Below, piece by piece: positions 1 to 11,642 of a DNA stretch of 64,000 nucleotides (position 1 is the stretch's first letter; each line of letters starts with the position of its first letter). This DNA comes from Vigna angularis (Eukaryota > Streptophyta > Magnoliopsida > Fabales > Fabaceae), in assembly GCF_016808095.1 (NCBI RefSeq), contig NC_068977.1:7066479-7130478 (forward strand), written 5' to 3'. The position numbers were made by a program, and so were the translations under genes. Under the pieces are notes generated by a model. That model had not been told where the DNA came from, made no database searches, and was given only the letters and a program-made list of their open reading frames with translations.

Positions 1-2811
1 TCTCTGCACTGTGAATCAAAGCTGGACGACCACACAGTATCTCAAACAGCACAACCCCGAAAGAGTAAACATCAGACTTTTCCGTTAAACGAAATCGTTT
101 GTAGTACTCGGGATCTATGTAGCCAAAGCTTCCCTTCACATGGGTACTCACGTGGGACTTGTCCGTGCCTGTTGGCCCGATTCTTGAAAGCCCGAAGTCC
201 GAAACCTTCGCCACCCACTTATCATCTAACAGGATGTTCGTTGTTTTCACGTCGCGGTGGATGATCGTGTGCTTCCCGCCTGTGTGGAGATAGTGCAGCC
301 CTCGCGCCGCGCCGATACAGATCTGCAAGCGCTGCTTCCACAAGATAGCGGGGTTGTCCGTGTTGTAGAGATGGTCGCGTAGGGTATTAGAAAGTGAGTT
401 TATGCCTAACTCATCCCCACAAAACCGGCTTGTAAGGTGAGGTTTGCACCTCAATTATATATTATCATTTGGCCTTATCTCTAGTCGATGTGGGACTTCC
501 AACACACCCCCTTCACGCCGAGGTATAGACATCTCGTGCGTGATAGTAGAAATTGGGTGGTCCGATAGCGGCCCGATTGCGGGTGGAAGAGAAGAATAGA
601 ATGCCCACTTAGAACTCGCTAGGATAGGCTCTAACCATGGCTCTGATACCATATTAGAAAGTGAGTTTATGCCTAACTCATCCCCACAAAACCGGCTTGT
701 AAGGTGAGGTTTGCACCTCACTTATATATTATCATTTGGCCTTATCTCTAGTCGATGTGGGACTTCCAACACACCCCCTTCACGCCGAGGTATAGACATC
801 TCGTGCATGATAGTAGAAATTGGGTGGTCCGATAGCGGCCCGATTGCGGGTGGAAGAGAAGAATAGAATGCCCACTTAGAACTCGATAGGATAGGCTCTA
901 ACCATGGCTCTGATACCATATTAGTAATGGGTTTTAAGCCTAACTCAACCCCACAAAACCGGCTTGTAGGGTGAGGTTTGCACCTCACTTATATATTATA
1001 ATTTGGCCTTATTTCTAGTCGATGTGGGACTTCCAACATAGGGTGCCGCGCGCCATGAAGTCGTAGACCAGTATCATCTCGTTCATCTCGTTGCAGTATC
1101 CGATTAGGGAGACCAGATGAAGATGGCGGAGCTGCGATAGCATCTCGATCTCGTTCAAGAATTCGTGCGCACCCTGCTGCGAACCCGGTTTCAGGCGCTT
1201 GATTGCTACCGGGGTGAAGCCGCCGTCGATGTAACCCTTGTACACGTGACCGAATCCTCCGACGCCGACGATGAAGACGTCGTCGAAGTTGTTGGTGGCG
1301 GCTTCGATCTCCCCAAGGGAGAAGTGGCGGCAGAGATCGGACGGCAGGGAAGCTTTCTGTGTGGCTGTGAACAACTTGGATTTGTATTCCTTGGGATTCG
1401 TTTCAGTGGTTCTCATGTGTCTCGAGACAACAAAAAATAAAATCACAAGAGAGATAAATACGACACCGATTCCCACCCCTGCGACGACAAAAATTCTAGT
1501 TTTTCCATTTCCGCTGCTTGTCTTTCCGGGGATGATGTTGTGCGGAGTCTGAAGGGGGTCCGGCTCGGGTCCAGCAAGGTTGTTTACAGTGGTTTTGAAG
1601 ATCTCGAGACCGTTGAGGAAGGCGTCGCTGTATCTCGTATCCACGCCGCTTTCGTAAGGGTGCATTTGAAGCGAGAGATTATACTTTTTCTGAGTACCAT
1701 TGTTGGGAATTAAAACGGCGTAGTTTCTATGCACAGCTAAACCTTTTTGTTTCTGACTCCATTTCATTGCATCTGCACGTGCTTCAGCCAACTGACTCGC
1801 TATGTAAACGTAGAACTGCCTGTCACCGATGTCATTAATATTGGGATCAAGCTCGCAAAAGTAGAGTCTGAGAACGTAAGTGAAGCCACAATCAACTGGG
1901 AACTCCCAAGTGAGGTTGCTCATTCTGTTCAGAGTGGCGTTTGTGCCCATGCTACGCGCTGTTCTGAACAGTTCCTTTGGTGCCAAGTAATCGGGATTCA
2001 CGGTTATGTTCATTTTCCCATCCATGTCACCTGGTAGATCATCATTCTTTGGATTGTGTTTGATAAAATAACGTTCTTCGGAAGCCCAATTCCTGAACAA
2101 ACCGGTGTCGTTTTGTGGTGAGATTTCCTGGCCTCCGGATTTAATACGATAAACTGTTTCCATGGCAGTGCTACTTCCGACACTGAATAGCGTATCATGT
2201 CCCACGAGAGTGAATCCTGGGTCATCTAGTGGAGTGTAATATAAATCGGTTGGCATGGAAAGCACCTCGATTCCATTGATGAAAGCGTAGGAGTTTGGAT
2301 GGGAGGGGGTGAAGGTAAGGATAAGACTCTCACCGTCTTTGACGTTGACGACGTATTCTCTGAAGATAGTGTCGGTGGCTTGAGCGTCAGCGTTAAGAGA
2401 GGCGTTGAAAGCGTCGAGGAGAGTGAATTGGTTGGATTGAACGGAGAAAGATGCGTGGGTGCGGAGAAAGGAAGAGTAGTCAGCAGGGTAGAAGAAGAGG
2501 CGAAGGAATTTAGGGCCTGGGGAGACTGGGAAGGTGTAATTGAATTGGGAACTGGACAAGCGTGCAGTGGAGAAAGGGATTTGATTGGCGGAAGGAGACT
2601 GTGTTGTTGCCATGTCTGAAACGGTGTCTTGGGGAGATAAGTACTTGGTATCTGCGTCGCCGGTCCACGTTCTTTGACCGTTGGAGGAGTTGGCGGTGGT
2701 GCCGCAATTGATGGTGAAAATTTCCTCTGGGGTATAGGCTTTGAGGTGTGTAGAGAAGTGTAGAAGAAAGAAGAGTAGTATGAAGGAGGCGGTGAAAGGG
2801 AGGAGCATCAT
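1..2811 (-). pseudogene. FERONIA-like (CrRLK1L) receptor kinase gene 1, split by a TRIM element
   Basis: Reading leftward from an ATG at 2809-2811, the frame encodes a hydrophobic signal peptide (about residues 1-25), a malectin-like ectodomain starting near FTINCGTTANSS, a membrane segment near residues 437-462 (VAGVGIGVVFISLVILFFVV), and the kinase N-lobe with glycine loop GVGGFG and VAIKRLK. It stops after 598 codons inside a retroelement at 385-1038. Beyond that insertion, 1-384 continues the kinase C-lobe (HRDVK, DFG and DPEYY regions) and matches gene 2 at 17366-17749 with only a few differences. The C-terminus lies left of the window. CrRLK1L proteins are plasma-membrane receptors that bind RALF peptides or wall components; that role is from the family, not seen here. 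As it stands the locus could at most make a receptor lacking most of its kinase. Loss of kinase function is near certain unless the insertion is spliced out. Confidence 0.93.
385..1038 (-). mobile_element. TRIM retroelement, tandem form LTR-internal-LTR-internal-LTR
   Basis: Three 120 bp direct repeats (385-504, 652-771, 919-1038) alternate with two 147 bp internal segments (505-651, 772-918). Read on the minus strand, each LTR starts TGTTGG and ends CTAATA. The next bases are TGGTATCAGAGCC (639-651 and 906-918), the initiator Met-tRNA primer-binding site. A purine tract (complement of CACCCCCTTCACGCC, 505-519) precedes the next LTR. The 5 bp target duplication TAGGG flanks the whole unit (380-384 and 1039-1043) inside kinase codons. 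The element has no coding capacity and fits the plant TRIM class. The first two LTRs are almost identical; the third differs at several sites. That suggests the tandem form arose by LTR-LTR recombination between two related copies. It is not Cassandra-like, as no 5S rRNA sequence is visible in the LTR. Confidence 0.93.
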
Positions 2812-4600
2812 GGTTTGCGGTTAACGAGTGTAGTTGTGTGGCTTAGTACTATATGATGATTTGTACTAGTACTGTAGTTTGGAAGGAGAGGAAGAGATGA
2901 TTGTTTGTTAGTGAATGACTTGGACCAGTCAAAGTCAAAGTGGAAAATATGTGGAGTTGAATGACTTCTTCATATTTCATAGAGCATATTTTAAAGGGCA
3001 GTACCTGACATGCAACGTGCCAAATATATTTATTTGAGTGATAGGTGTTATTAAATTTTAAAATTGTGTACTGATATGAAAATTCTGCAAAAATAACTTT
3101 CACACCATATCAAATTAGTGTTAAAAACTAAAACTTAGTCAAAGTATTATTATTGTATTTCTAATTTCAACACAATAGTAATGACTTGTCAAATATGGTA
3201 CTAGAGTTCTTGCTTATATCCTAAAAATCAAATCAAATTGTCATTCCAACACATGATGTTATCATGCTGATGCCTAAAAAATTGATCTATGAAATAAAGT
3301 ATACCCTTATGTACTTTTAAAATGAAATATTAAGGACTAACAACATCAATTTGAAATTTAGGAAGAATCAATTTTGAAAATTTATACAAACAACAATTAA
3401 AATTTACGTACGTTATAAGAACTACAATAGTGTATTTTCAAATTTTTATAAAAATAATAACAAATAAAGTTATAACGCTACTAGAATTTTATGGGAATTT
3501 TACTGAGATTTTTGTATATATAAAAAATTGTAAAAACAACAAGATTTCTGTGGGTATTTTTGGAATTTTAGTCAAAAGATAATTTGTCCGTCGTCCATGT
3601 ATAATAAATTAGACAGAACTTTTAAATTTGAAATAAATCTCCTACATTAGTATTTGTCGAAGAGATTTGTAGAAAATTTTCATATGAAATATTTTGTTCA
3701 AAATGTACAATATCCTTTTTCCAAACTTTTAGATGTGCAGGTATGTTTTCTACAAATCTTAAGCTCATAAATAAATTTGTTGTAAATTTTAAAGTTAAAT
3801 TTATAATTGGTAGGTAATTTCGATTTAACTTAATATACAAAGGAGTCGGTAAGAAAATTATGTAAATTAAAAAAATCAAAATAATTTATATTTGACGAAA
3901 TAATTCGTAAATTTATCTATACATATTTAATTAATTAAAAAGCCTTAATAGAATTGATATTTATTTAAAAAAAAGTTTTTAAACTATAAATAACTTTTCC
4001 TTTTTTTAATTTTTCACTAAAATATTCAACCGTAATCTATACCTCACTTTTTATTATGCCTGAATATACTACTATTCGATAATCATAGCGTAATTATATA
4101 CCTGAATTTATGCATCATGTATGAATAGAAGACTCAAAAGTTTTCCACGTAAACTCAAAGCAAAAACAAAGTTCAAACTTTTTTACATTTATCTCTCTTA
4201 ACTTATAACTTTATGATGCATCATGAATATCATTTAAAAGATTAAAAGTGATACGTTTTGAAATTAGGAAAACTAAAAGCTAAAAAAAGATAATAATCTT
4301 TAGTGTTAGTTGAATTTTTTGAAAATAGACTAAATCTAAATTGTAAATATTTAGAAAAATTGTAATGACAATATCCACTACCTCACTATTTCGAAATAAA
4401 AAAGTGAAAAATAAATTGTAAACCTTCAAGACCCTATCATCCGTTCATAATATGAAGGGACAGGCCAGTTCGATCGATCAGACAGCAACGTTTTCGTAGA
4501 TACCTTTCAACATTTTCCTATCGAGGGCCTTCTGATTCGGCTTCCAGGCTTCCTTATCCTCCATGGCATATTATTCGACACTGCTACCTTTTCAGAATCA
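2812..4600 (-). other. Duplicated 5' spacer of receptor gene 1
   Basis: No gene is seen here. The segment is AT-rich and is the upstream region of gene 1. The part around 2860-2960 matches the region upstream of gene 3 (37760-37870). The part around 3885-4145 matches 19731-20052 upstream of gene 2 and 39306-39360 upstream of gene 3. The part around 4222-4345 matches 62277-62400, just 3' of gene 4. The part around 4440-4550 matches 24165-24292. These matches define the ancestral spacer of the tandem array. Confidence 0.8.
2927..2938 (-). promoter_or_regulatory. Paired W-box-like sites upstream of gene 1
   Basis: Two copies of AGTCAA lie side by side about 120 bp upstream of the start codon. 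On the gene strand they read TTGACTTTGACT, two W-box cores (TTGAC), the binding motif of WRKY factors. A matching site sits at the same place upstream of gene 3. Conservation between paralogues supports a role, but short motifs also persist by descent alone. Confidence 0.4.
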
Positions 4601-5369
4601 TTAATCATCATAAATGCTCACTCTTTATGTACCATGTAAGATTCCTTTCAACTTTCAACTTGTAATTTATAAATCATCCATTAACTTAAGAAATAATCCT
4701 ATGATATAATCACTAAACTAAACAGTAAACTTAAAAAAAAATCATCCATTTCAACTCTTTGCTTGAAGCTCGTCTTCGGTGTCTTACGTACTTTCTCTAT
4801 TTGCTCCCTTACCTATTCATACATACATCATACTTTATAGTTAATTCTTGCCATTCTTTTACTCATAAATCTAATTAAATTGAAAAACCAATATTTTATA
4901 AAACACTTTGTAATAACTTGTTATTGTGAAACAAATAATCAATCGTTAAAACTAGGCACAGGCTTAAAAAATATTCATATGAAGGAAAATTAATACACAG
5001 ATGGAAAAACAAAAGGTGGGCAAAAAGGAATTTTCATATTTAAGATGAATAAACATACACCTTAAATGGAATTCCGTTGAATTTGATTTCCACGTAGACA
5101 ACTGTGCAAATCCAAAATTGAAACTTTTAACATACAAGTTTAGATAGAAGCTAATGTCATCTCAATTTCAGCACGACTAGCATATTTCTGATGTGATTAT
5201 TTTATCATCATACCCTTATAACTACTCCAAAAGTATGCATCTATCAGTTCCTTATCAGCATAGGCTCACAAACCTCATACGATTGAACTTTGATCTTTGA
5301 TGTAATAATGTTAGATTATTACAAAAGAAAACGTTGGATTGCAACGGTTAAAACTTTAATTGTCAATAA
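4601..5369. other. AT-rich intergenic sequence, no gene seen
   Basis: There are no sizeable reading frames, repeats or RNA genes. The segment joins the duplicated spacer on the left to the solo LTR on the right and ends with the target duplication AATAA (5365-5369) of that LTR. Confidence 0.6.
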
Positions 5370-7546
5370 TGTAAGACCCTGAAAATTAGAAGAAAAATTA
5401 AGTTTTGGGTCATTAGGAGACTAAGAAATTCAAGATGTAACAAGTTGTAACAAAAGTACGAAGTATAGTACAAAATACAATGTTGTCGACTTTGACAAGG
5501 TTTAGTATTTCAATTATAACTTTTTTTATAAATTAGATATTTAGTTAATTCTTTTTCCATTAGAAAGTAGACTCAAATAGCTTCGATTCGAGTACTCATA
5601 CGCGTAATTCCGACATCGGAAAGGGGTTCAACCAGACTTTTGGACGCGTTTTGACTTAGTGAACGCGTTTTACTATTCAAACACGTTTTCTGGTTATATA
5701 AGAGTGTTTTGGGGCTGAGAGAAATTCCTAAGTTGAACCAGAGGCTAGAGTACGAAGGTTCTGGAGCAGAGGGACTTTAGAGCTGTGATTTGAGTCGGGG
5801 GAACGTTCGCAAAGTGTTTTCGAAAGGCTAGCTAAGGAGAAAACCGTAAGGGGAGCTAACCTTGAGTCTTTTTGTTTCTGTATGATCTTAAATTTGGTAT
5901 ATGTTTAGGATTTTGATTCTCTTTATGATTTTAGAATGAAATTTTGCTTCTGTTGTATTTGTTGAATTGATGTACGGTTTGGAATTGGGATATGCTTTTG
6001 TTTTGAAAATTTTGAAGAAATCTTGTTCGTATTAAGTATTTTGAATCGGTGGAAGTTTTTTTTTTAGTATACGTATAGATCGAAGATTTTGAATCTGTTT
6101 AGGGATTTAAAAGGGGACTAGGTTTTTGATATGAAATTTTGGATTATACTATTTATCCGCTGCCTTTTAATTATATGTTTAGTTTAGATGTTTATAAGAT
6201 TTGGATGAATATGGGTTGTTGATAGGAGATGAGTTTTTGGACGTCTAGAAAGTCTGTATGATGAAAGGAATAGTCGTTATAACGCGGAAGGTGAATTTTC
6301 GTGATTTTGAAATGGTAAATTCGCTTGAGTGAATGAGTCAACTCGCTGGAGCAAGTTATGCGTAACAAATTTAGTGTTTTGATGTTTTTGACGTTTTGGG
6401 AGTTCTGGATGTCCGTTTTGGATGTTCTATAGGTCGATATGGGGGTTTTTGACCCTTCCGAAGCCACTGGTGAGGGTATCCAAGCTGTTTGAACTACTTA
6501 AGGGTTCAAATTAATAGATCATAAAGAATTACGTGTTAATAAGTGATGTTTCTGTGAGGATGTGAAATGTCTGAGTATGTAAGAGTTATTTTCTTGAGAT
6601 ATGACTAAAGATGATAATATGTAGACATGTGTATTTATGAAGGGAAAGTGTGGAGTAGAGTTCCAAGGAGGAACTCCTTGTTGATTTGGTGTCAAGTACC
6701 GTACGTATGAATTAGGAACTCCGATTTAGGGGTTCATTCTTATGCTCTCAATAGTCTCGATCTCACTTAGAGAGAAAGCTATGTGGTGGAGAGTGGGAAA
6801 TCCTTATCTGAAGATCCAGTTTGGGGGACTGAGTAGGATAGAATACTTGAGCTAGCAAGTAAGTGCATCCATATCCGAAGATCCAGTTTGGGGGACAGAG
6901 TAGGAAGGATGTAGCTTCAGTTGTTGTATTCATATCCGAAGATCCAGTTTGGGGGACAGAGTAGGATAGAATACTTGAGCTAGCGAATAAGTGCATCCAT
7001 ATCCGAAGATCCAGTTTGGGGGACAGAGTAGGAAGGATGTAGCTGAGTAAAGTACCACTGTAAGTGTAGAACTAGCTAAGAGTTCAATATTCATACGATT
7101 ATTCGAATGAGTGAATTGACGATGAGTATGGTATGTTCTTTGTATTATTGAGTAATTTAACTTGAAATTTGGAAATTTGGTTATTAATTTAATTTACCAT
7201 AACATTTTATTTTGCATTAGCTCACACTTGCTTTGTCTGTTGTGTGGTTGTTATTTTGCGTTATGTATTTTGTCTGGCGATGATCATCCGGTGGATGGGA
7301 GCAGAAGTTGGTGATATGCCAGTGGAGCAAGCTTTAGACGGAGGATCGACGGAAGCTTAGTTATAAGAATGAGACTTATAGTTTTAGTCTCTGTTTTAAG
7401 CTTGAATTGTATTTAGTTTGAAATTTGAGTGAGGGTTTGTATAATAATGAGGAAAACTGTTATTCCTCCTCCTATCAACTGTTCTATTGTATCAATGATG
7501 TAAGAACTCTATTATAGTTTAATGCTATAATAATTGGGATGTTACA
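5370..7546. mobile_element. Solo LTR, 2.2 kb, of an LTR retrotransposon
   Basis: The segment starts TGTAAGACCC and ends GGGATGTTACA, so its ends are short inverted repeats beginning TG and ending CA. It is flanked by the identical 5 bp duplication AATAA (5365-5369 and 7547-7551). It has no coding sequence, primer site or second LTR, the mark of a solo LTR left by LTR-LTR recombination. A TATA-like sequence (TATATAAG) lies near 5694. The segment near 7277-7305 (GATCATCCGGTGGAT, then GAGCAGAAG) recurs near 34300-34330 in another solo LTR, so both belong to one family or sister families. Confidence 0.9.
6800..7040. repeat. Minisatellite with alternating units inside the solo LTR
   Basis: The 20-mer GAAGATCCAGTTTGGGGGAC recurs at about 6810, 6877, 6938 and 7005, with spacing of 67, 61 and 67 bp. 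Two unit types alternate: one contains GAATACTTGAGCTAGC and the other GGAAGGATGTAGCT. Doubling of a two-unit block would explain this. Confidence 0.85.
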
Positions 7547-7551
7547 AATAA

Positions 7552-8327
7552 CGTTTAAATTCATTTTATTAAGTGATTCAACGGTAAAATATTTAATGGT
7601 TTTTATTGTTTTTTATTGATTTTATTCTTCCCTAACTCTATAAATAGAGAACTCTTCCTCCATTCCAAAACACACCAAAAGCAGTCTTCTCTCCTTTCTT
7701 CTTTTCCACTTCTAAAATTATTCTGGGTTTATTTTATACTCTTTTTAGAGATCCTTGCTAGTTCTGAGATTTTCAGAGATATTATGAGAAGTTCCTGTTG
7801 TATCCTGGGAGACTTGCGCAATACATCGCGGATAAGTCCTTAAGGACAGTGACTCTACACGCCTCAGAAAATTTTGTTCGTGATTATGTCAGCTTTTATA
7901 CAACAATATTAAGGACTTATGGCACATCAACAACTCAATCCCGAAGAATCAAAACTTTGTTTTCAGAACTCAGACGGTATTTGCGAAACCCATAACTTCC
8001 AGAGGTTGCCAAGGTGCTTGCAGCAATGATGACTTCTGATCGCATTTGTAAGGTAGAACTGAATGCACCTGATTTTGAAGTGAACTAATATAAAAATAAG
8101 CTTGCCTTATTCCTTTTTGTTTTCAAAAGTTTTCCTAAACGCTTTTTGAAAAACTTAAGTGTTTAACACTTAGGCAAACTGTCTAACCACTACAAAAACA
8201 ATTACTTGCAAAAAAATTTGAATATCTATTCAACATTCCACCCCCACCCCCTCCCATATTTTTAGAGTTTCCCTATGTTTCATTTACTTTCACAACAAGG
8301 ATTTAAGACAACTAATGAGTCAAACTT
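7552..8327. other. Unassigned sequence with a TATA-like box
   Basis: CTATAAATAGAG near 7638 resembles a TATA box, followed by a CT-rich leader-like stretch (7660-7730). No long frame follows; the two short frames nearby (75 and 65 codons) have no family features. It may be a fragment of a retroelement LTR or leader, but no second copy is visible here. A sequence resembling a CACTA terminus (CACTACAAAAAC) occurs near 8189 without a partner. Confidence 0.35.
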
Positions 8328-9308
8328 CACTACAAAAAAAACATTTATTACCGACGATCAAAATCCGTCGGAAACGTCAAAAATCCGTCGATAATGACAT
8401 TTTTCCAACGGATTACCGACGGGCCTAACTCTGTCGGTAATAACGTTGTCGGTAACCTTTACCGATGGCTTTTTATGGCCGTCGGTAATTACCAAAGGAC
8501 AAATCTGTCAGTAATGGCTAAAAAAATCCGTCGGTAATTACCGAAGGAAAAAGTCATCGGTAAGTCCGTCGGTAAATATCTCGATCTGGTTCATCTTCTT
8601 CCTCTTTCCCCTTCTTTCCTCAGATTTTAATTTTTTTATCAAACTTTCTTCATTCCTAAACCAAAACAACAATCCAATTAATTCCAAAACCAAAATCAAA
8701 GACTAAACTTAGGTTGTCCAATTGTTTTAGAAACCCTAAAATTAGGAAAAATCCTCAATTAGGTTTTGAGCATCCACAACAGCAGTGACGGCGCTCTCCC
8801 ATGGCAGCGGTGACTCTCTCCAACGACAGCAGTGGCGCTCTCCAAAGGCAACGGTGGCGCTCTCCAACGACAGTGGTGGAGTTCTCCTATGGCAGTGGTG
8901 ACGCTCCAACGACAGCGGTGGCGCTCTCCAACGGCAGCGGTGACAGTATGGGAAGATGGTTGACCAAGATTGAAAAATGGTTGCAGAGAAGGTGAGAAAT
9001 GCTCTTGAAAGAACAAATGACGATTTGTGAGAGATGAAAATGTAGTCTTCTTCGCGCAGTAAGAGAGGAAAAATGGGCAGGAATTTTGTCACTCTTTTTA
9101 TCGAAGGCTTTACCGACGAATTTTGTTTGTTGGTAATTACCGAAGACTTTACCGACGGATTTTATTTGTCAGTAATTATCGAAGGTCAAAATTCGTCGGT
9201 AATCACTTTTTTACATCTGTCGATAAAATCCGTCGGTAATGCATTCTTTATCGACGAAAATGATTCGTCGATAAAGTTCCGTCGGTAATTCCATGTATTT
9301 TTGTAGTG
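8328..9308. mobile_element. Non-autonomous CACTA (En/Spm-type) DNA transposon
   Basis: The ends are CACTACAAAAAAA (8328) and TTTTTGTAGTG (ending 9308), inverted copies starting with the diagnostic CACTA. The 3 bp target duplication CTT flanks it (8325-8327 and 9309-9311), as expected for this superfamily. Both ends carry many subterminal copies of ACCGACGG/CCGTCGGTAA in both orientations, which in this superfamily are transposase-binding sites. At 981 bp with no transposase it can move only if an autonomous partner exists elsewhere. Confidence 0.95.
8780..8945. repeat. GC-rich short tandem repeat in the CACTA interior
   Basis: Variants of GACAGCGGTGGCGCTCTCCAA recur six or seven times at spacings of about 27-30 bp. 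Reading frames across it in both directions are by-products of the repeat. It is far richer in G+C than the surroundings, so it may derive from a captured or amplified host segment. Confidence 0.7.
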
Positions 9309-9311
9309 CTT

Positions 9312-11122
9312 TATTCCTAGACACAAGCTTCATTAGGTATTTTGCTTCAATTCTTAATTATAAAAAATATTTTTCAATAATTAAATATAAAGCTATAAGT
9401 GATCAAACCACAATAAACAATGAGTATAAAAACAAAATACTGACACTGAATGGAAAGACATAAATATAAATAATACAAATTATATGAGAGCTTAGTTGCT
9501 TACATTTAATCCCAACAAAATGAACTTAACTCTTCATGGTCATAAAGAGCTCAAAAAGAGAAGATGAAAAATGGATGTGGATAAAGATCAAAGGAGGAGA
9601 ATGAAGGTCTCTAAGGAAATCCCTAGTAGCTCAAAAAAACTCCAAAACGCATTCTACACTTTTTAGCACCCAACAAAAACAACAAGGAGAAATAAGCCAA
9701 AATGTCAGATAAAAGAAAGTAGTGCCTAACACCAAACACTATTATGGGAATGTGAACTAAGAAGCATTGAATGAATTCTTTGTCCAAGTAGCACTCAACA
9801 CATGTGAAATGATGCTAAATGGATTTCACCACTAGGAAGTGAGGTTCAGTATAAGTCAAGTGATACTCAACGTAACTTACCACTCGAAGATGATGTCCAA
9901 CCCATGATGGTGGTGTCAACCTCATTAACAAATGTTTCTTTATACCTTTGCAGCATTGTACATTATTCAAGTGACACCCAATTCGAGAGATCCTTTAAAA
10001 ATTCCAATTTTGACTTTTTATTAACACTTTCTTAGATTTTAATCTTTTTTCGTTTAACCGAAATACTTTCTTTTTAATTATTTTGACAAAAATTAATGGA
10101 AATTAGTAATATAATTAGATAAAAGTATCCAATATCTAAGTACTTAAAAAAATATTAAAATGAAAACTAAATGAATTAAAAACTAAAAAGAAGTTGGTTT
10201 TATTAATACAAATAACTAATAATGTTGTTGATGATTAACATTATCATCAAACAAAAGTGACTACCATCCAAAGAATATTCAAGTGTAGTTTATTGTATTA
10301 ATTGGTTTATTTGAATTAATTCAGTTGATTGAGAATTAGAGATGTCTCATTGTATAAATCAATATAAAAATATAATATGTATTCAATCTTCTTCCTTTTC
10401 TTTTTATATTACATGTTATTTTTATTTATACAAGGATAATCTATTGAAGAACAACCATCATAATTCTGAACAAGTAAATAAAGTGTTTCGATGACTGTGT
10501 GTTTCTTCATAGCTCAATTTATCGTCAACAAGTGTTCGAAATATTTGAAAAGACACTTTAAACGATTTTGTGCTAATTATTTGAGTTACACAACTCAATA
10601 GGACGTGTGTATGGACACCTTTATCAAATGATTGTTAACCGCGAGTCCCTTGTTTAATGCCTGACTGACAACATGAAAGATATTTTTATATAAACTTGTA
10701 AGATTTTTCTTTTAATCAAAGATGCATAAAAATATAAAATAATTATAGTTAAACTCTTTTAGATATTTTGTTGAGTTATTTATAATATAAATAGACTAAA
10801 TTATTATTTGTAACGAAATATTATTAACTTATTTTAGTTGGTAATAATAATTTAACTATTAATACTATTTGAAATTCTCATATATTAAATATTTTTCTAT
10901 ATATTTAATCTTGCAAATCTTAACAATTATTTAATTTACATCATAAACAATACATATTAACAAAAGGAGTTGTATTATTAAATATTTGGATAAGTATACA
11001 AAACTTAATTTAATTTTCTTTCATATACAACTTGTTAAATCTATGAATGGAGACAAAAATGCTAAAGTCTTCCTGTTGTACAGAGGTTCCACGATCTTTT
11101 TGGTTTGGAAAATGTTATTTGG
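9312..11122. other. AT-rich intergenic DNA, no gene seen
   Basis: This long stretch shows only short reading frames and no terminal repeats or retroelement motifs I can name. It ends at the left terminal inverted repeat of the next element. Confidence 0.6.
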
Positions 11123-11531
11123 ACAACGTATTTTTAACACTGTTTTGACAACGCCACGTGTCAGCGCTTCATTGGCTCAGTAATTTGAAATTAAAACAGA
11201 GAAAGGGTTACGGGGCGAGGGATATTTTGGGATTTCCAGGTTAAAATTTTAAGAATTGGGTTTGGCGGTTTAGGGTGGGAAAGACGTTCGTTCAACCCTT
11301 CCAGTGTCTCGCTCTCTCACTCTCTCGCTCGTCTTCGAAACTTCCATTCCTCCTTCTTCAATACGTGCGTTGAAACCTTGGATATTCTGTGTGGCTGTGT
11401 GTTCAATCTTTATCGTAGTACGGACGTTGAACCCTTCGATCTTTTGTGTGGGTCTGTCGTCCACAAGGAAACCCTTCCATCTTGTGTGTCGCTTTGTCCT
11501 CCATCTTGCCCTTGAAACAAGATTTGGAAAC

Positions 11532-11642
11532 ATGGACATGGTCATCACTACAAGGTTTGATGCGTTGCAATCGCGCGTTGGGAACATTGAACAACAACTG
11601 CAACACTTCCAAAGTGCTTCTGAAAACAATCCTCAGACTTAA
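11532..11642 (+). CDS. Short coiled-coil-like frame near the left end of the TIR element
   Basis: A 36-codon frame starting MDMVITTRFDALQSRVGNIE and ending with TAA has a spacing of hydrophobic residues (F, L, V, I, L) typical of a short coiled coil. The frame is also open upstream to 11304. I do not recognise the family. It lies about 400 bp inside the left inverted repeat and reads inward, so it may be an exon of the element's own gene or of a captured gene. It may equally be non-functional. Confidence 0.3.
   Translation: MDMVITTRFDALQSRVGNIEQQLQHFQSASENNPQT

Noticed and set aside
722..988. Two 88-codon frames in the TRIM (455-721 and 722-988)
   Set aside because: They translate LTR and internal TRIM sequence and are near copies of each other because of the tandem structure. 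TRIMs do not encode proteins.
385..1038. Possible Cassandra element with a 5S RNA gene
   Set aside because: The LTRs lack recognisable 5S rRNA internal promoter sequence, so only the general TRIM class is claimed.
1165..2619. Plus-strand frames opposite gene 1 (likewise opposite genes 2, 3 and 4)
   Set aside because: They are antisense shadows of the receptor coding sequence, repeated at equivalent places in each paralogue.
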